32,621 nucleotides of DNA from NCBI GenBank assembly GCA_947448865.1, contig CANFOW010000018.1, forward strand, positions 1-32,621, given 5' to 3'. Positions 1-8,221 of this stretch are shown here, one piece after another. Source of the DNA: Actinomycetota bacterium (lineage in GTDB: Bacteria > Actinomycetota > Actinomycetes > S36-B12 > UBA5976). A program made the translations under genes and the position numbers. The notes beneath the pieces were generated by a model. The model ran no database searches, was not told the DNA's origin, and saw only the letters and a list, made by a program, of their open reading frames with translations. The first letter of the stretch is position 1, and each line of letters starts with the position of its first letter.

Positions 1-678
1 GCCCACATTTTGGACGCCCTCGAAGCCGGACCAATGACCCTTGCAAGCCTCGTCTCCGCTACCGGCCTTGCCCGCCCCACAGCCCATCGGCTTGCCACCG
101 CCCTTGAACATCACCGGCTTGTCACACGAGACCTCAACGGCCGCTTCGTACTTGGACCCCGCATCAGCGAGCTCGCCGTATCTGCAGGAGAAGACAAACT
201 CCTAGCCGTAGCTGGGCCAGTGCTCATTGCACTACGCGACCTCACAAAAGAAAGTTCCCAGCTATATCGTCGACAAGGCGACCAACGAATCTGTGTTGCA
301 GGAGCAGAGCGCCTCACGGGACTGCGTGACACCGTTCCCGTTGGCAGTGCGCTCACTATGAAAGCTGGATCGGCAGCACAAGTGTTGTTGGCATGGGAAG
401 AACCCGATCGCTTGCATCGAGGATTACAAGGCGCAAAATTCACAGCCACCGACCTCTCCGGAATCCGTCGCCGAGGCTGGGCACAATCCATCGGCGAACG
501 CGAATCCGGCATTGCTTCAGTCTCAGCACCAATCCGAGGCACCGGAGGCAAAGTCCTCGCTGCAGTATCAATCTCAGGACCAATCGAACGACTCACCCGC
601 ACACCCGGACGCATTCACGGACCCGCCGTGGTCGCAGCAGCAGCAAAAATTTCCGAACTACTCAAAGCCCGAATGTAA
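1..678 (+). CDS. ltbR: IclR-family regulator, NdgR/LtbR type (5' end cut by window)
   Basis: The reading frame is open to base 1, so the true start lies outside the window; about 225 codons are visible against roughly 235-240 in the family. The first ~60 residues form the winged helix-turn-helix (TLASLVSATGLARPTAHRLA), and the rest is the IclR effector-binding domain. The stretches SAAQVLLAWEEPDRLHRGLQ, RRGWAQSIGERE and SGPIERLTR are typical of the NdgR/LtbR group, which in Streptomyces and Corynebacterium controls leucine and other amino-acid genes and usually lies divergent to leuCD. Here leuCD would be expected just left of the window (inference). leuA, leuB, ilvE and cimA a few kb to the right are plausible additional targets, but I could not define an operator. 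Family call is strong; target set is inferred. Confidence 0.9.
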   Translation, partial: AHILDALEAGPMTLASLVSATGLARPTAHRLATALEHHRLVTRDLNGRFVLGPRISELAVSAGEDKLLAVAGPVLIALRDLTKESSQLYRRQGDQRICVAGAERLTGLRDTVPVGSALTMKAGSAAQVLLAWEEPDRLHRGLQGAKFTATDLSGIRRRGWAQSIGERESGIASVSAPIRGTGGKVLAAVSISGPIERLTRTPGRIHGPAVVAAAAKISELLKARM

Positions 679-695
679 TCTCACGGATTTAGCCA

Positions 696-723
696 TTGAC
701 CGCGATTGCGTTAGGGTTATCGG
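696..723 (+). promoter_or_regulatory. Possible promoter of tRNA-Glu
   Basis: TTGACC (696-701) resembles a -35 box. Sixteen bases later TATCGG (718-723) is a poor -10 box, ending five bases before the mature tRNA-Glu 5' end at 729. The -35 match is good and the -10 weak. The tRNA might instead be read through from the regulator gene, which ends at 678. Confidence 0.3.
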
Positions 724-728
724 TCTAG

Positions 729-801
729 GGCCTCGTTGTGTAGTGGCCTAGCACGCCGCCCTCTCAAGGCGGTAGCGCGGGTTCGAATCCCGTCGGGGCT
801 A
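729..801 (+). tRNA. tRNA-Glu (anticodon CUC)
   Basis: A full cloverleaf can be drawn. The acceptor stem GGCCTCG (729-735) pairs with CGGGGCT (794-800) with two wobble pairs, including a G-U first pair. The anticodon stem CCGCC/GGCGG carries the loop CTCTCAA with anticodon CTC at 763-765, and the T arm is GCGGG-TTCGAAT-CCCGT. The discriminator is A801 and CCA is not encoded. It decodes GAG. A tRNA-Glu beside the NdgR-type regulator and near gltX is a familiar actinobacterial arrangement. Confidence 0.95.
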
Positions 802-805
802 CAAA

Positions 806-835
806 CATAGGGACCGCCTACGGGCGGTCCCTATG
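806..835. terminator. Perfect hairpin, likely bidirectional terminator
   Basis: The arms 806-818 and 823-835 are perfectly complementary (13 bp) around a TACG loop. The hairpin sits between the 3' end of tRNA-Glu (plus strand) and the stop of the surface-protein gene (minus strand, 851), where convergent transcripts would end. Only short T-rich tails follow on either side (GTGTTT on plus, TTTGT on minus), so it may act as a processing or stabilising end as well. Confidence 0.75.
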
Positions 836-850
836 GTGTTTGCGAACTGA

Positions 851-3800
851 CTAACGCGGAATTGTGTACGTGAGTGTCACTTCAACGCGACGAGCACGCG
901 CACCCTTTTCCTTGGCACGACCACGCGCAACCACAACGTGCTTTCCAGACAGACCACGAGTTCCCAAGTAGGCGGTCACGTTGTTTGCACGATTACGCGA
1001 CAATGAGAAATCATTGCCAGTTGCCGACGTGGGCTGAACGAAACCATGAATAAGGATTTCGATGTTTGTAGCCTGCGCCGGTAACTTACGCACGAGTGAA
1101 TTCAAATTCGCACGGGCGCGATAGTCCAACGTTGGCGACAACGATGCGAAGTACACGGTCGTCTTCAGCTTCTTCGACACCAACGTCGTTGACTTTGTTA
1201 CCGCTGTCGAAACCGGTGCCATCGATGTGGCAAGACCAACAGGGTTTCTGGCTGTGATGAATACCGTCACAAATTTGCCAACATCTGCCGAGACAGGGTG
1301 GTAAATCGTGTCGGTTGCACCATTAATCGCAACGCAGTCATCTGGGACCGTGGTAGTTGCTGGGACATCTGTCTTACAGCGGTACCACTGGTGCGAGATA
1401 TCTGTGTAGTCGTCACGCACAAATGTTGCGTCATACGTCAGAATCGATGCCACTTCTGCTAATCCGATGAGGACATGATCAGTGATACCAGGATCATTGA
1501 GAATGAAGAATCGTCGAGTGACTGAATCAGCTGCTAAGTACGAATCATCTCCCGCTTGATCGGCAACAATCTCACACATGCCAATGGCGACAAACGTCAC
1601 GGTTGATCCAGCCACAGTACAAACACTTGTATCTGTCGAGGCGTACGAAACAGGCAACCCTGAGCTAGATGTTGCATCAAGACTCTTTGTACCTGTCGCA
1701 AGTGCAGCCAACGTTAAATCGGGGAAAGCAATTTCCTGACCCACTTTATTGACTTCAAACGTGCGAGTCACCGATGGAATACTTCCGCTCGATGCAGTCA
1801 CGCTACATGTACCACTCTTCAGATACGTCATCACTGCAGTGCCAATGGCGCTCGAGACAGTACACACACTTGGCGTGTTCGACGTGAACGATACCGGTGC
1901 ATCGCCAGTAGCCGAAGCGGTTACCGTTGTGCCTGTTGCATCAACAAACTGATCTTCTGGATTCGGGAAGAAAATCTCCAGCGCATTGACTTTGTCTGCT
2001 CGCGCAGCAATTGCTTGATCAGAACCTACAGCGTTTGTTGCAGTCACAAGAACAGTGACGAACTTATCGATGTCAGCAACACCAGTGACGTAATGGTCTT
2101 TTGTGGCGCCAGTAATCGGTGAACAATCACCAGGCACACTTGCTCCAGCACTCACGGCACTCGCGCATCGGTACCACTGATACGTTTCCGTAATCTCCGG
2201 AGAGCCGCCAATACTTGCATCGTAAGTTAAACGAGATCCCTCGTCCGCCCCACCATGTACAACCAAGTCAGTGACCGATGGCTTTTCTAAAATGTCAAAG
2301 AATCGGGTAAACGATGTTGCAGGCAAGTAAGTGTCATCTCCGTCTTGCTCAGCGACCAATTCACAACGACCTACAGCAATGTAGGTAACTGTGGAACCAT
2401 CGACCGTGCAGATGTCGTTATTCGACGAGGTGTAACTCACCGGTAAACCTGAATCTGAGGTCGCAGATAATGTCGTCGAGCCATCAGCTAAATTCGCAGT
2501 TGCCACGTTCGGGAACGTGATGCTCTGGGGAACCTTAGTCACCGCAAAGGTGCGAGCGACAGAAGGTAATCCGTTGCTTGAGGCAACAATTGTGCAATCA
2601 CCGGCCAACTTCAAGGTGATCTGTCCACCCGAAGTCGTAGTACACACATCAGGTGTTGCAGACGTGAAGGTCACAGGTAATCCACTTGCAGTCGCACTGG
2701 CAGTGACTCCAGTTGCGGTGACTGGTCTGTCAATCAAATCAGGGAACACGATTTCCCGATTCGCCACTGGCGTTGATTTAGGACAAATAGCAGTCGCTCG
2801 ACCTGCTGAGTTTGTTGCTGTTATGAACGAGGTCACATAACGACCAACATCAGCCGGACCGGTCACATACGAGGTGCCCGTCTCGCCCGCAATCTCGGCA
2901 CAGCCTGCAGGGACGGTTGTCCCAGCTACTACCGGATTCAGGCAGCGATACCACTGCTCAGTTACGGTCGCGGTAGGCGTGCCGGTCACAGTAGCGGTTC
3001 GAGTAAGGCGACTACCTTCTGAGTCGTTACCAGTCACCGCTGCATTTGTAATAACCGGCTTTTGGATCACAGAGAAAAATCGTGTGACGGTTGGTGCACT
3101 ATCAAATGTGACATTACCTGCTTGATTTGCGAACAACTCACAACGACCCGTGCTTACTAGCGTTACCGTCGATCCGGACACAGTACATATCCATGAATCT
3201 TTGGTCGTGTACGTCACAGCTAAGCCAGAGGTGGCCGTAGCCGATAAAGCAACACTTCCCGTGGATATTTCCACATCATCAGGTTGAGAAAATGTGATTG
3301 TTTGAGGATGCTTAGTCACATTAAAGGTACGCGTGATTGATTGTGCTCGATTACTCGAGGCGGTGATTGAACATTGCCCTGCGCTGTGCAATTGAACTGT
3401 TGCTGAGCCTGAAGTGGTAGCAACCGTGCACACAGTTGGAGTTGTCGACGTAAACGTAACCGCGCCACCACCGGTCACACTCGCGGTAACTGAAACACCT
3501 GTTGCGCCAACTAGATGGTCCGCAGGATTCGGGAACAAAATTTCCGGAATTACGGTCGCGATTGTCCGTGGCGCTATCGATGTCGCAGTACCAAATGCAT
3601 TACGCGCTGTGACAAAGGCGGTCACATATCGACCTGCATCAGCCGCCGTTTCAACATACGTCTTTTCTGTTGCACTCGCTATTGCAGTACACCCCGCTGG
3701 CACTGTTATTCCAGCAGTTACAGGCGACGTACAGCGATACCACTGTTGTGTAGACGTGACGTTCGGTGTGCCACCAAGTAAGGCATCCCACGTGACGATT

Positions 3801-5149
3801 CCACCTGCATCATTTCCACCGGTAACAATGTGATTGTTGATAGTCGGCGGGAAGGAAGTCGGAGTTCCACTAAACACAAGGTCATAGTTAATCGTGGTTG
3901 CAGTTTTTGCAGCTCCCAGTTTCCAAACTGCCGCCATCCCGTTATCAGTTGTTTCCCGAGTATCGATTGCGGCGCTACCAGTCATAAGATCGCCACCACT
4001 ACGTGCGGTTGCTTTGAGGTCTTTGCACTCGTTTTTGTTGTACGAGTCAGTTACGTGACTTCCAAGAAATGGACACAAGTAATATCCAGACCAATACCCA
4101 TCCCAAGCACGACCTGTATTTCGTAAGGCTTCAACGACGGTTACGCCGTCAAAGGTCTTTTCTGTGCCCACCATAGGTTGTGCTCCACTCACATAAAACC
4201 CAGGTCCCGCATCGCTTCCAATTAAGTAAGTATCCACGATTTGATAAAGCTTGACTTGTTGCGTATTAGATGCAGGCGGCGTCACAACAGCACGATACGA
4301 ATAGAAATCGTTGTTCGCTACGTAACTCAATGTGAGGTCTACCGTGTAGGTTCCTTGTGCTCCGCGGTATGACAACCTGCTTGTTATCGTTCCTGAACCA
4401 GCAGCTGAACCACCAGTGGAAGTAACTGAATCCCATTTGGCATAGCTCAGTGGACAGTCAGGCTTAACCCCCGTTGAATTTTTTAATACACCAGGTATTG
4501 TCCGATCAACACAGTCATAAGGAATCGCGCCTTGCGGACCAACAATGGTCGAGCCCACGAGCAGGTACAAGCCATTGAATAAATGGGTTTCGTTAGAATT
4601 CGATGCCACACTCGGTAAAGTTCCTGGTCGAAAAACCTGACCCGAACCATTACGGTTGATCTGTATTTGTCCACCGGCGTAAGTAATGCGTAGCCCATTT
4701 GTGGCAGTCGTGCCGCCTGACGCGTTGATAACCGCGGGTGCATCGTAAGTCACTGGCACAATTACATCTGTTTGCGCCAAAGTGTTTGTTAAGTCGTCGC
4801 TCAAGGTGACGCCGTTTCGAGCAGAAACAATAACTTGTATAAATCGGCCCTGGGCTCGCGGCGGAACAACTAAATAATTGACGTCTTCGTGGGTTTTACC
4901 TCCCGCGATTGTCACACAAGCCAAATTAAACGCTGGGTTTTCGCCTACATTCAAGCGACGATTACAGGCGAACCAAAATGTCCAGTAATTGGTCGCACCG
5001 CCCGAGACCGAGGCAACAAGCGTGGAGCCAACGGAGGGCGTGCCAACAATTGTCACACCGGTAATGGTGTTTGCTTGGGCGGGAGTACCCACCACAAGTG
5101 ACCCGAGCAGCGCAAGAGCTGCAATAAATGATTTTCTCCGAAGTGCCAT
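851..5149 (-). CDS. Large secreted repeat protein with OmpA-like C-terminal domain
   Basis: The protein has 1432 residues. Residues 1-27 are a Sec signal peptide (MALRRKS, hydrophobic core, AQA-NT cleavage). Residues 55-125 look like a degenerate copy of the later repeats; 137-436 are a Cys-containing domain I do not recognise. Residues 437-1220 are three tandem ~262-residue units, each A (QWYRC motif at 469, 732, 991), B (FP..D...ATG, FTS..P.VCT) and C (SGL.V.Y, CTV.GSTVT, G.CE..A.Q.G). A fourth A domain starts near 1221 (QWYRC at 1254). Residues ~1326-1430 resemble an OmpA-type peptidoglycan-binding domain (VYFASLSPTL, NDFSLSRNRA), suggesting wall attachment without LPXTG. Paired Cys in the repeats may form disulphides. 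The start is supported by AGGGGA nine bases or so upstream. A TATGGT box at 5178-5183 is a weak promoter candidate. Function is probably adhesion or surface coat; no ligand can be inferred. Confidence 0.88.
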   Translation of the reverse strand: MALRRKSFIAALALLGSLVVGTPAQANTITGVTIVGTPSVGSTLVASVSGGATNYWTFWFACNRRLNVGENPAFNLACVTIAGGKTHEDVNYLVVPPRAQGRFIQVIVSARNGVTLSDDLTNTLAQTDVIVPVTYDAPAVINASGGTTATNGLRITYAGGQIQINRNGSGQVFRPGTLPSVASNSNETHLFNGLYLLVGSTIVGPQGAIPYDCVDRTIPGVLKNSTGVKPDCPLSYAKWDSVTSTGGSAAGSGTITSRLSYRGAQGTYTVDLTLSYVANNDFYSYRAVVTPPASNTQQVKLYQIVDTYLIGSDAGPGFYVSGAQPMVGTEKTFDGVTVVEALRNTGRAWDGYWSGYYLCPFLGSHVTDSYNKNECKDLKATARSGGDLMTGSAAIDTRETTDNGMAAVWKLGAAKTATTINYDLVFSGTPTSFPPTINNHIVTGGNDAGGIVTWDALLGGTPNVTSTQQWYRCTSPVTAGITVPAGCTAIASATEKTYVETAADAGRYVTAFVTARNAFGTATSIAPRTIATVIPEILFPNPADHLVGATGVSVTASVTGGGAVTFTSTTPTVCTVATTSGSATVQLHSAGQCSITASSNRAQSITRTFNVTKHPQTITFSQPDDVEISTGSVALSATATSGLAVTYTTKDSWICTVSGSTVTLVSTGRCELFANQAGNVTFDSAPTVTRFFSVIQKPVITNAAVTGNDSEGSRLTRTATVTGTPTATVTEQWYRCLNPVVAGTTVPAGCAEIAGETGTSYVTGPADVGRYVTSFITATNSAGRATAICPKSTPVANREIVFPDLIDRPVTATGVTASATASGLPVTFTSATPDVCTTTSGGQITLKLAGDCTIVASSNGLPSVARTFAVTKVPQSITFPNVATANLADGSTTLSATSDSGLPVSYTSSNNDICTVDGSTVTYIAVGRCELVAEQDGDDTYLPATSFTRFFDILEKPSVTDLVVHGGADEGSRLTYDASIGGSPEITETYQWYRCASAVSAGASVPGDCSPITGATKDHYVTGVADIDKFVTVLVTATNAVGSDQAIAARADKVNALEIFFPNPEDQFVDATGTTVTASATGDAPVSFTSNTPSVCTVSSAIGTAVMTYLKSGTCSVTASSGSIPSVTRTFEVNKVGQEIAFPDLTLAALATGTKSLDATSSSGLPVSYASTDTSVCTVAGSTVTFVAIGMCEIVADQAGDDSYLAADSVTRRFFILNDPGITDHVLIGLAEVASILTYDATFVRDDYTDISHQWYRCKTDVPATTTVPDDCVAINGATDTIYHPVSADVGKFVTVFITARNPVGLATSMAPVSTAVTKSTTLVSKKLKTTVYFASLSPTLDYRARANLNSLVRKLPAQATNIEILIHGFVQPTSATGNDFSLSRNRANNVTAYLGTRGLSGKHVVVARGRAKEKGARARRVEVTLTYTIPR
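1490..3841 (-). repeat. Three tandem ~785-bp coding repeats
   Basis: Codons 437-1220 of the surface protein consist of three consecutive units with starts near residues 437, 699 and 959, and a partial fourth (A domain only) begins near 1221. QWYRC anchors are spaced 263, 259 and 263 residues apart. The B and C parts repeat in register (EI.FP at 537, 799 and 1058; Q.I.F at about 616, 875 and 1138). Copies are diverged in sequence, so duplication is not recent. Confidence 0.85.
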
Positions 5150-5203
5150 GCCGATCCCCTAGGTCAGAACGATTGTGACCATAGTAAGTGGTTTTAGTGA
5201 ATT

Positions 5204-5222
5204 AAAAGCACAGTTTGCTTTA
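5204..5222 (-). terminator. Weak hairpin after the lactate dehydrogenase gene
   Basis: On the minus strand AAAGCA and TGCTTT (5221-5216 and 5210-5205) can pair around a five-base loop, followed by T-rich sequence, 15 bases after the lldD stop. The six-pair A/T-rich stem is marginal and overlaps the region where a promoter for the downstream surface-protein gene would be expected. Confidence 0.3.
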
Positions 5223-5235
5223 ACTCGCAGAGAAT

Positions 5236-6447
5236 TTATTTATTTCTCAACCGCACCATGTTTGGTTCAAGTTCATCAAGCTGCTTGATGCCCATGAGGC
5301 GCATGGTTTGTTCGACTTCAGTTTTCAATATTGTCGCCGCCCGCCGCACTCCGGCGATTCCGCCAGCCATGATGCCGTAGAGGTAAGCACGTCCAACAAG
5401 CACACCTGTTGCACCCATCGCTATGCCGGCAACGATGTCGGCGCCACACAATGCGCCGCCATCAATCATGACTTCGGGTTCTGCACCAACAGCTGCTCTC
5501 ACCTGGGGAAGCAACTCCAGCGGAACAACAGATCGATCGAGCTGACGTCCACCGTGATTCGACAGGACAAGCGCATCAACGCCGGCATCAATCAACATCT
5601 GGGCATCTGCAACATTTTGCACACCCTTGATGATCAACTTGCCATGCCAGTTGTCTCGAAGCCATTTCACATCGTCCATCGTGATTGACGGATCAAAAAC
5701 ACTGTTCATTAATTCTGCAACTGTTCCACCTGTGGACTTCAATGATGCAAACTCCAACGGCGCCGTAGTGAGCAAGTTGCCCCACCACTTTGGATACCGG
5801 GCCATGTCGGCAAGTGTCTTTGCGCTCAGTTGCGGTGGAATCGTTAAACCATTGCGCACATCGCGCACGCGCATTCCACCTACAACGGTGTCAACGGTCA
5901 ACATAATCGCTTCATAGCCAGCGGCTGCAGCCCGATCAACTAATTCGAAACGTGATGCTTTATCGCGCCATAAATACAGTTGGAACCACTTGCGAGTATC
6001 TGGCGCGGCTGCCGCTAAATCTTCAATCGACGTGGTGCCCAAGGTTGACAATGTGTACGGGATTCCAAATTCTGCAGCTACTTGAGCAACTGCAGGTTCA
6101 CCTTCATAATGCATCATGCGCGTAAAGCCCGTCGGACTGAAAAAGAACGGCAACTCTGAACGCTGACCAAGCACCGTGACAGACGTATCCACTTTCGCCA
6201 CATCGCGAAGAACACGAGGATAAAACTCCAAGTCGCGATACACCTCACGCGAGCGATTCATACTCAGTTCTTCACCGGCCGCGCCGTCTGTGTAATCAAA
6301 AACAGCACGCGGGGTTTTGGATTGTGCAATCGCTCGAAGCTGCCAAATAGTCACAGCCTTGTCGACTGAATTGTGCCGTGTGAAAAGCGACTTCACGCCA
6401 ACAAGCGATGACACATCAGACCATCGCGGGACGTGTCGCTTCACCAT
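5236..6447 (-). CDS. lldD: FMN-dependent L-lactate dehydrogenase / alpha-hydroxy-acid dehydrogenase
   Basis: The 403-residue protein belongs to the FMN alpha-hydroxy-acid oxidase/dehydrogenase family, oxidising L-lactate or a related 2-hydroxy acid to the 2-oxo acid. Visible signatures are FDYTDGAAG with Tyr52, QLYLW with Tyr158, LTVDT, Lys274 in IIKGV, and SNHGGRQLD with catalytic His298 and Arg301. The phosphate-binding part GATGVLVGRAYLYG follows near 346. It resembles mycobacterial LldD2 over its whole length, including the N-terminal RxVPR segment. No transmembrane segment is evident, so a peripheral respiratory dehydrogenase is likely. No clear Shine-Dalgarno precedes the ATG. The gene stands alone between tRNA-Gln and the surface protein. 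Substrate is inferred from family resemblance. Confidence 0.88.
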   Translation of the reverse strand: MVKRHVPRWSDVSSLVGVKSLFTRHNSVDKAVTIWQLRAIAQSKTPRAVFDYTDGAAGEELSMNRSREVYRDLEFYPRVLRDVAKVDTSVTVLGQRSELPFFFSPTGFTRMMHYEGEPAVAQVAAEFGIPYTLSTLGTTSIEDLAAAAPDTRKWFQLYLWRDKASRFELVDRAAAAGYEAIMLTVDTVVGGMRVRDVRNGLTIPPQLSAKTLADMARYPKWWGNLLTTAPLEFASLKSTGGTVAELMNSVFDPSITMDDVKWLRDNWHGKLIIKGVQNVADAQMLIDAGVDALVLSNHGGRQLDRSVVPLELLPQVRAAVGAEPEVMIDGGALCGADIVAGIAMGATGVLVGRAYLYGIMAGGIAGVRRAATILKTEVEQTMRLMGIKQLDELEPNMVRLRNK

Positions 6448-6550
6448 GAACCAAGTGTGGCAAAGTGCGAGTCAATAAGTGTCACGATTGCCCGAACAAA
6501 TTTTCGTCGCGTGAATGCTCCGCTTCATAACCCGACACAATTGGCGGCAA

Positions 6551-6579
6551 AACAAAACGACCGCAGTAACTGCGGTCGT
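6551..6579 (-). terminator. Intrinsic terminator of tRNA-Gln
   Basis: On the minus strand ACGACCGCA and TGCGGTCGT pair over at least nine bp around a short loop, immediately followed by TTTTGTTTTG. It starts two bases after the encoded CCA end of tRNA-Gln, a textbook Rho-independent terminator. Confidence 0.9.
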
Positions 6580-6580
6580 A

Positions 6581-6655
6581 TGGCTGGGGTACCAGGACTC
6601 GAACCTAGACTAAATGAACCAGAATCACTTGGGCTGCCAATTACCCCATACCCCA
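6581..6655 (-). tRNA. tRNA-Gln (anticodon CUG)
   Basis: The acceptor stem TGGGGTA pairs perfectly with TACCCCA, and the D stem is GGG/CCC. The anticodon stem AGTGA/TCATT carries the loop TTCTGGT with anticodon CTG (complement at 6620-6622). The T arm is CTAGG-TTCGAGT-CCTGG, the discriminator is G, and CCA is encoded (6581-6583). It decodes CAG. It lies 63 bases after gltX; in actinobacteria a non-discriminating GltX plus GatCAB usually makes Gln-tRNA, so the two are functionally linked (family knowledge). Confidence 0.95.
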
Positions 6656-6670
6656 TTTGGCATTGCACGC

Positions 6671-6713
6671 GTAAGCGCTTGACGATTCTAGCCCAGTAGC
6701 GCTTACCTCGTGA
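6671..6713 (-). promoter_or_regulatory. Inverted repeat enclosing a candidate tRNA-Gln promoter
   Basis: GTAAGCGCT (6671-6679) and AGCGCTTAC (6698-6706) form a perfect 9-bp inverted repeat separated by 18 bases, between the gltX stop and tRNA-Gln. On the minus strand the spacer contains TAGAAT (6690-6685), a good -10 box, and TTCACG 18 bases further upstream is a possible -35. The repeat could be the gltX terminator stem without a T-run, or an operator; neither is proven. Confidence 0.45.
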
Positions 6714-6718
6714 AATCG

Positions 6719-8200
6719 TTAATCGAGCACTGCCGCAAGCCGAGCCAGAGACCGTTCACGACCCAAAATCTCCAAGGATTCGAACAACGGAGGTGAAACC
6801 CGACGACCAGTGATGGCCACACGAACGGGACCAAACGCCAACTTTGGCTTCAATTCCAAGCCGTCAATTAACGACACCCGCAAGGCATGCTCAATAGCTT
6901 GCGTATTCCAGTCGGTCACAGCACTCAAAGCCTGAAGTGCAGCGGCAATCACAGGACGCGCATCATCTGTGAGAACTTTGCTGGCTTCCTCAGGGTCAAC
7001 TGTGAAGCGCGGGCTACCTTCGTCGCCATAAAACAAGAACGCAACCATGCCCACACCTTGCCGCAAAGTTTCCATGCGTTCTTGAACATGCGGAACAGCC
7101 GCATGCAACGTCGCCAACTGCGTCGCGGTCGGATCCTGGGTGAGGACACCTTCCTGTTTTAAATAGGGAATCAAGCGATTTGCTAAATCATCTTGCTCAA
7201 TAAATCTCATCCACTCGCCATTAATTGCGGTGCACTTCTTTAAATCAAATCGCGCAGGGTTGGCGTTGACTCGTGAAATGTCAAAAACCTTTGCCATTTG
7301 ATCTTTAGAAAAGAATTCAATGTCATCGCCGAATGACCAACCCAGAAGAGACAGGTAATTTATCAAGCCCTCGGGTAAGTAACCTTCTTCGCGATACATC
7401 AAGAGCGCAGATTCCGGATCGCGCTTCGACAACTTCTTGTTACCTTCACCCATCACATACGGCAAATGGCCATACTGGGGACGCTCGCCTTGTGCAACAC
7501 CAATATCTTTAAGCGCGTCATACAGCGCTAACTGGCGCGGAGTGCTACTCAACAAGTCTTCGCCTCGAAGCACGTGTGTGATTTCCATTAGTACGTCGTC
7601 CACTGGATTCGTCAATGTGTACAACGGTTCGCCTGATCCACGCACAATGACGTAGTCCGGTACATGCTCTGATGCAAAAGTTACTTCGCCACGAACCAAG
7701 TCATGCCAAGTCCAGTCTGTATCTGGCATGCGAATGCGCGTTACGGGTTTGCGCTCCTGCGCAACAAAAACAGCGCGTTCTTCGTCCGACAAATCACGAC
7801 ACTTTCCGTCGTACCCCGGTGTTGTGTTTGATGCACGAGCTGCTTCGCGGCGCTCTTCAAGTTCTTCCTGCGAGCAGTAGCAGTAATACGCATGACCTGA
7901 TGCCAATAACTTTGCAGCGACCTCAGCATAAATATCCATACGTTGCGATTGGCGGTACGGACCATGTGGACCTCCCACGACGGGACCTTCATCCCAATCA
8001 AGTCCAAGCCACTTCAAAGAATCAAGCAAATCCTGATAAGACTGTTCGCTGTCGCGAGATGTGTCGGTGTCTTCAATGCGGAAAACAAATGTGCCACCAG
8101 TGTGACGGGCGTATGCCCAGTTGAATAGCGCAGTGCGCACCATTCCCACGTGTGGGTTGCCTGTAGGTGATGGACAAAATCGAACGCGAACCGGTGCCAC
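6719..8200 (-). CDS. gltX: Glutamyl-tRNA synthetase
   Basis: The 493-residue class I synthetase charges tRNA-Glu (and, in the non-discriminating form expected in this phylum, tRNA-Gln for later amidation). The N terminus shows FCPSPTGNPHVG with the HIGH-type motif HVGM at 17-20. FRIEDTD is near 40, the KMSKS-type loop KLSKR at 256-260, and a helical anticodon-binding domain follows. Length is normal. The start is GTG at 8200, chosen because AAGGAG lies nine bases upstream and the protein then begins exactly at the conserved RVRFCPSPTG. It is 21 bases after the FAH-family gene and is the last protein gene of the leuB operon. tRNA-Glu and tRNA-Gln both lie nearby. Confidence 0.97.
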   Translation of the reverse strand: MAPVRVRFCPSPTGNPHVGMVRTALFNWAYARHTGGTFVFRIEDTDTSRDSEQSYQDLLDSLKWLGLDWDEGPVVGGPHGPYRQSQRMDIYAEVAAKLLASGHAYYCYCSQEELEERREAARASNTTPGYDGKCRDLSDEERAVFVAQERKPVTRIRMPDTDWTWHDLVRGEVTFASEHVPDYVIVRGSGEPLYTLTNPVDDVLMEITHVLRGEDLLSSTPRQLALYDALKDIGVAQGERPQYGHLPYVMGEGNKKLSKRDPESALLMYREEGYLPEGLINYLSLLGWSFGDDIEFFSKDQMAKVFDISRVNANPARFDLKKCTAINGEWMRFIEQDDLANRLIPYLKQEGVLTQDPTATQLATLHAAVPHVQERMETLRQGVGMVAFLFYGDEGSPRFTVDPEEASKVLTDDARPVIAAALQALSAVTDWNTQAIEHALRVSLIDGLELKPKLAFGPVRVAITGRRVSPPLFESLEILGRERSLARLAAVLD

Positions 8201-8221
8201 GAAAGCAAACTCCTTGGTGAA

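Noticed and set aside
3414-3833. 139-codon plus-strand frame in the surface-protein gene
   Set aside because: Antisense to the Thr/Val-rich repeats; similar shadows recur at each repeat copy, as expected from repetition.
1490-3841. CRISPR-like or mobile repeat array
   Set aside because: The periodicity is in the protein (262 residues) with diverged DNA and an intact frame; there are no short identical spaced repeats.
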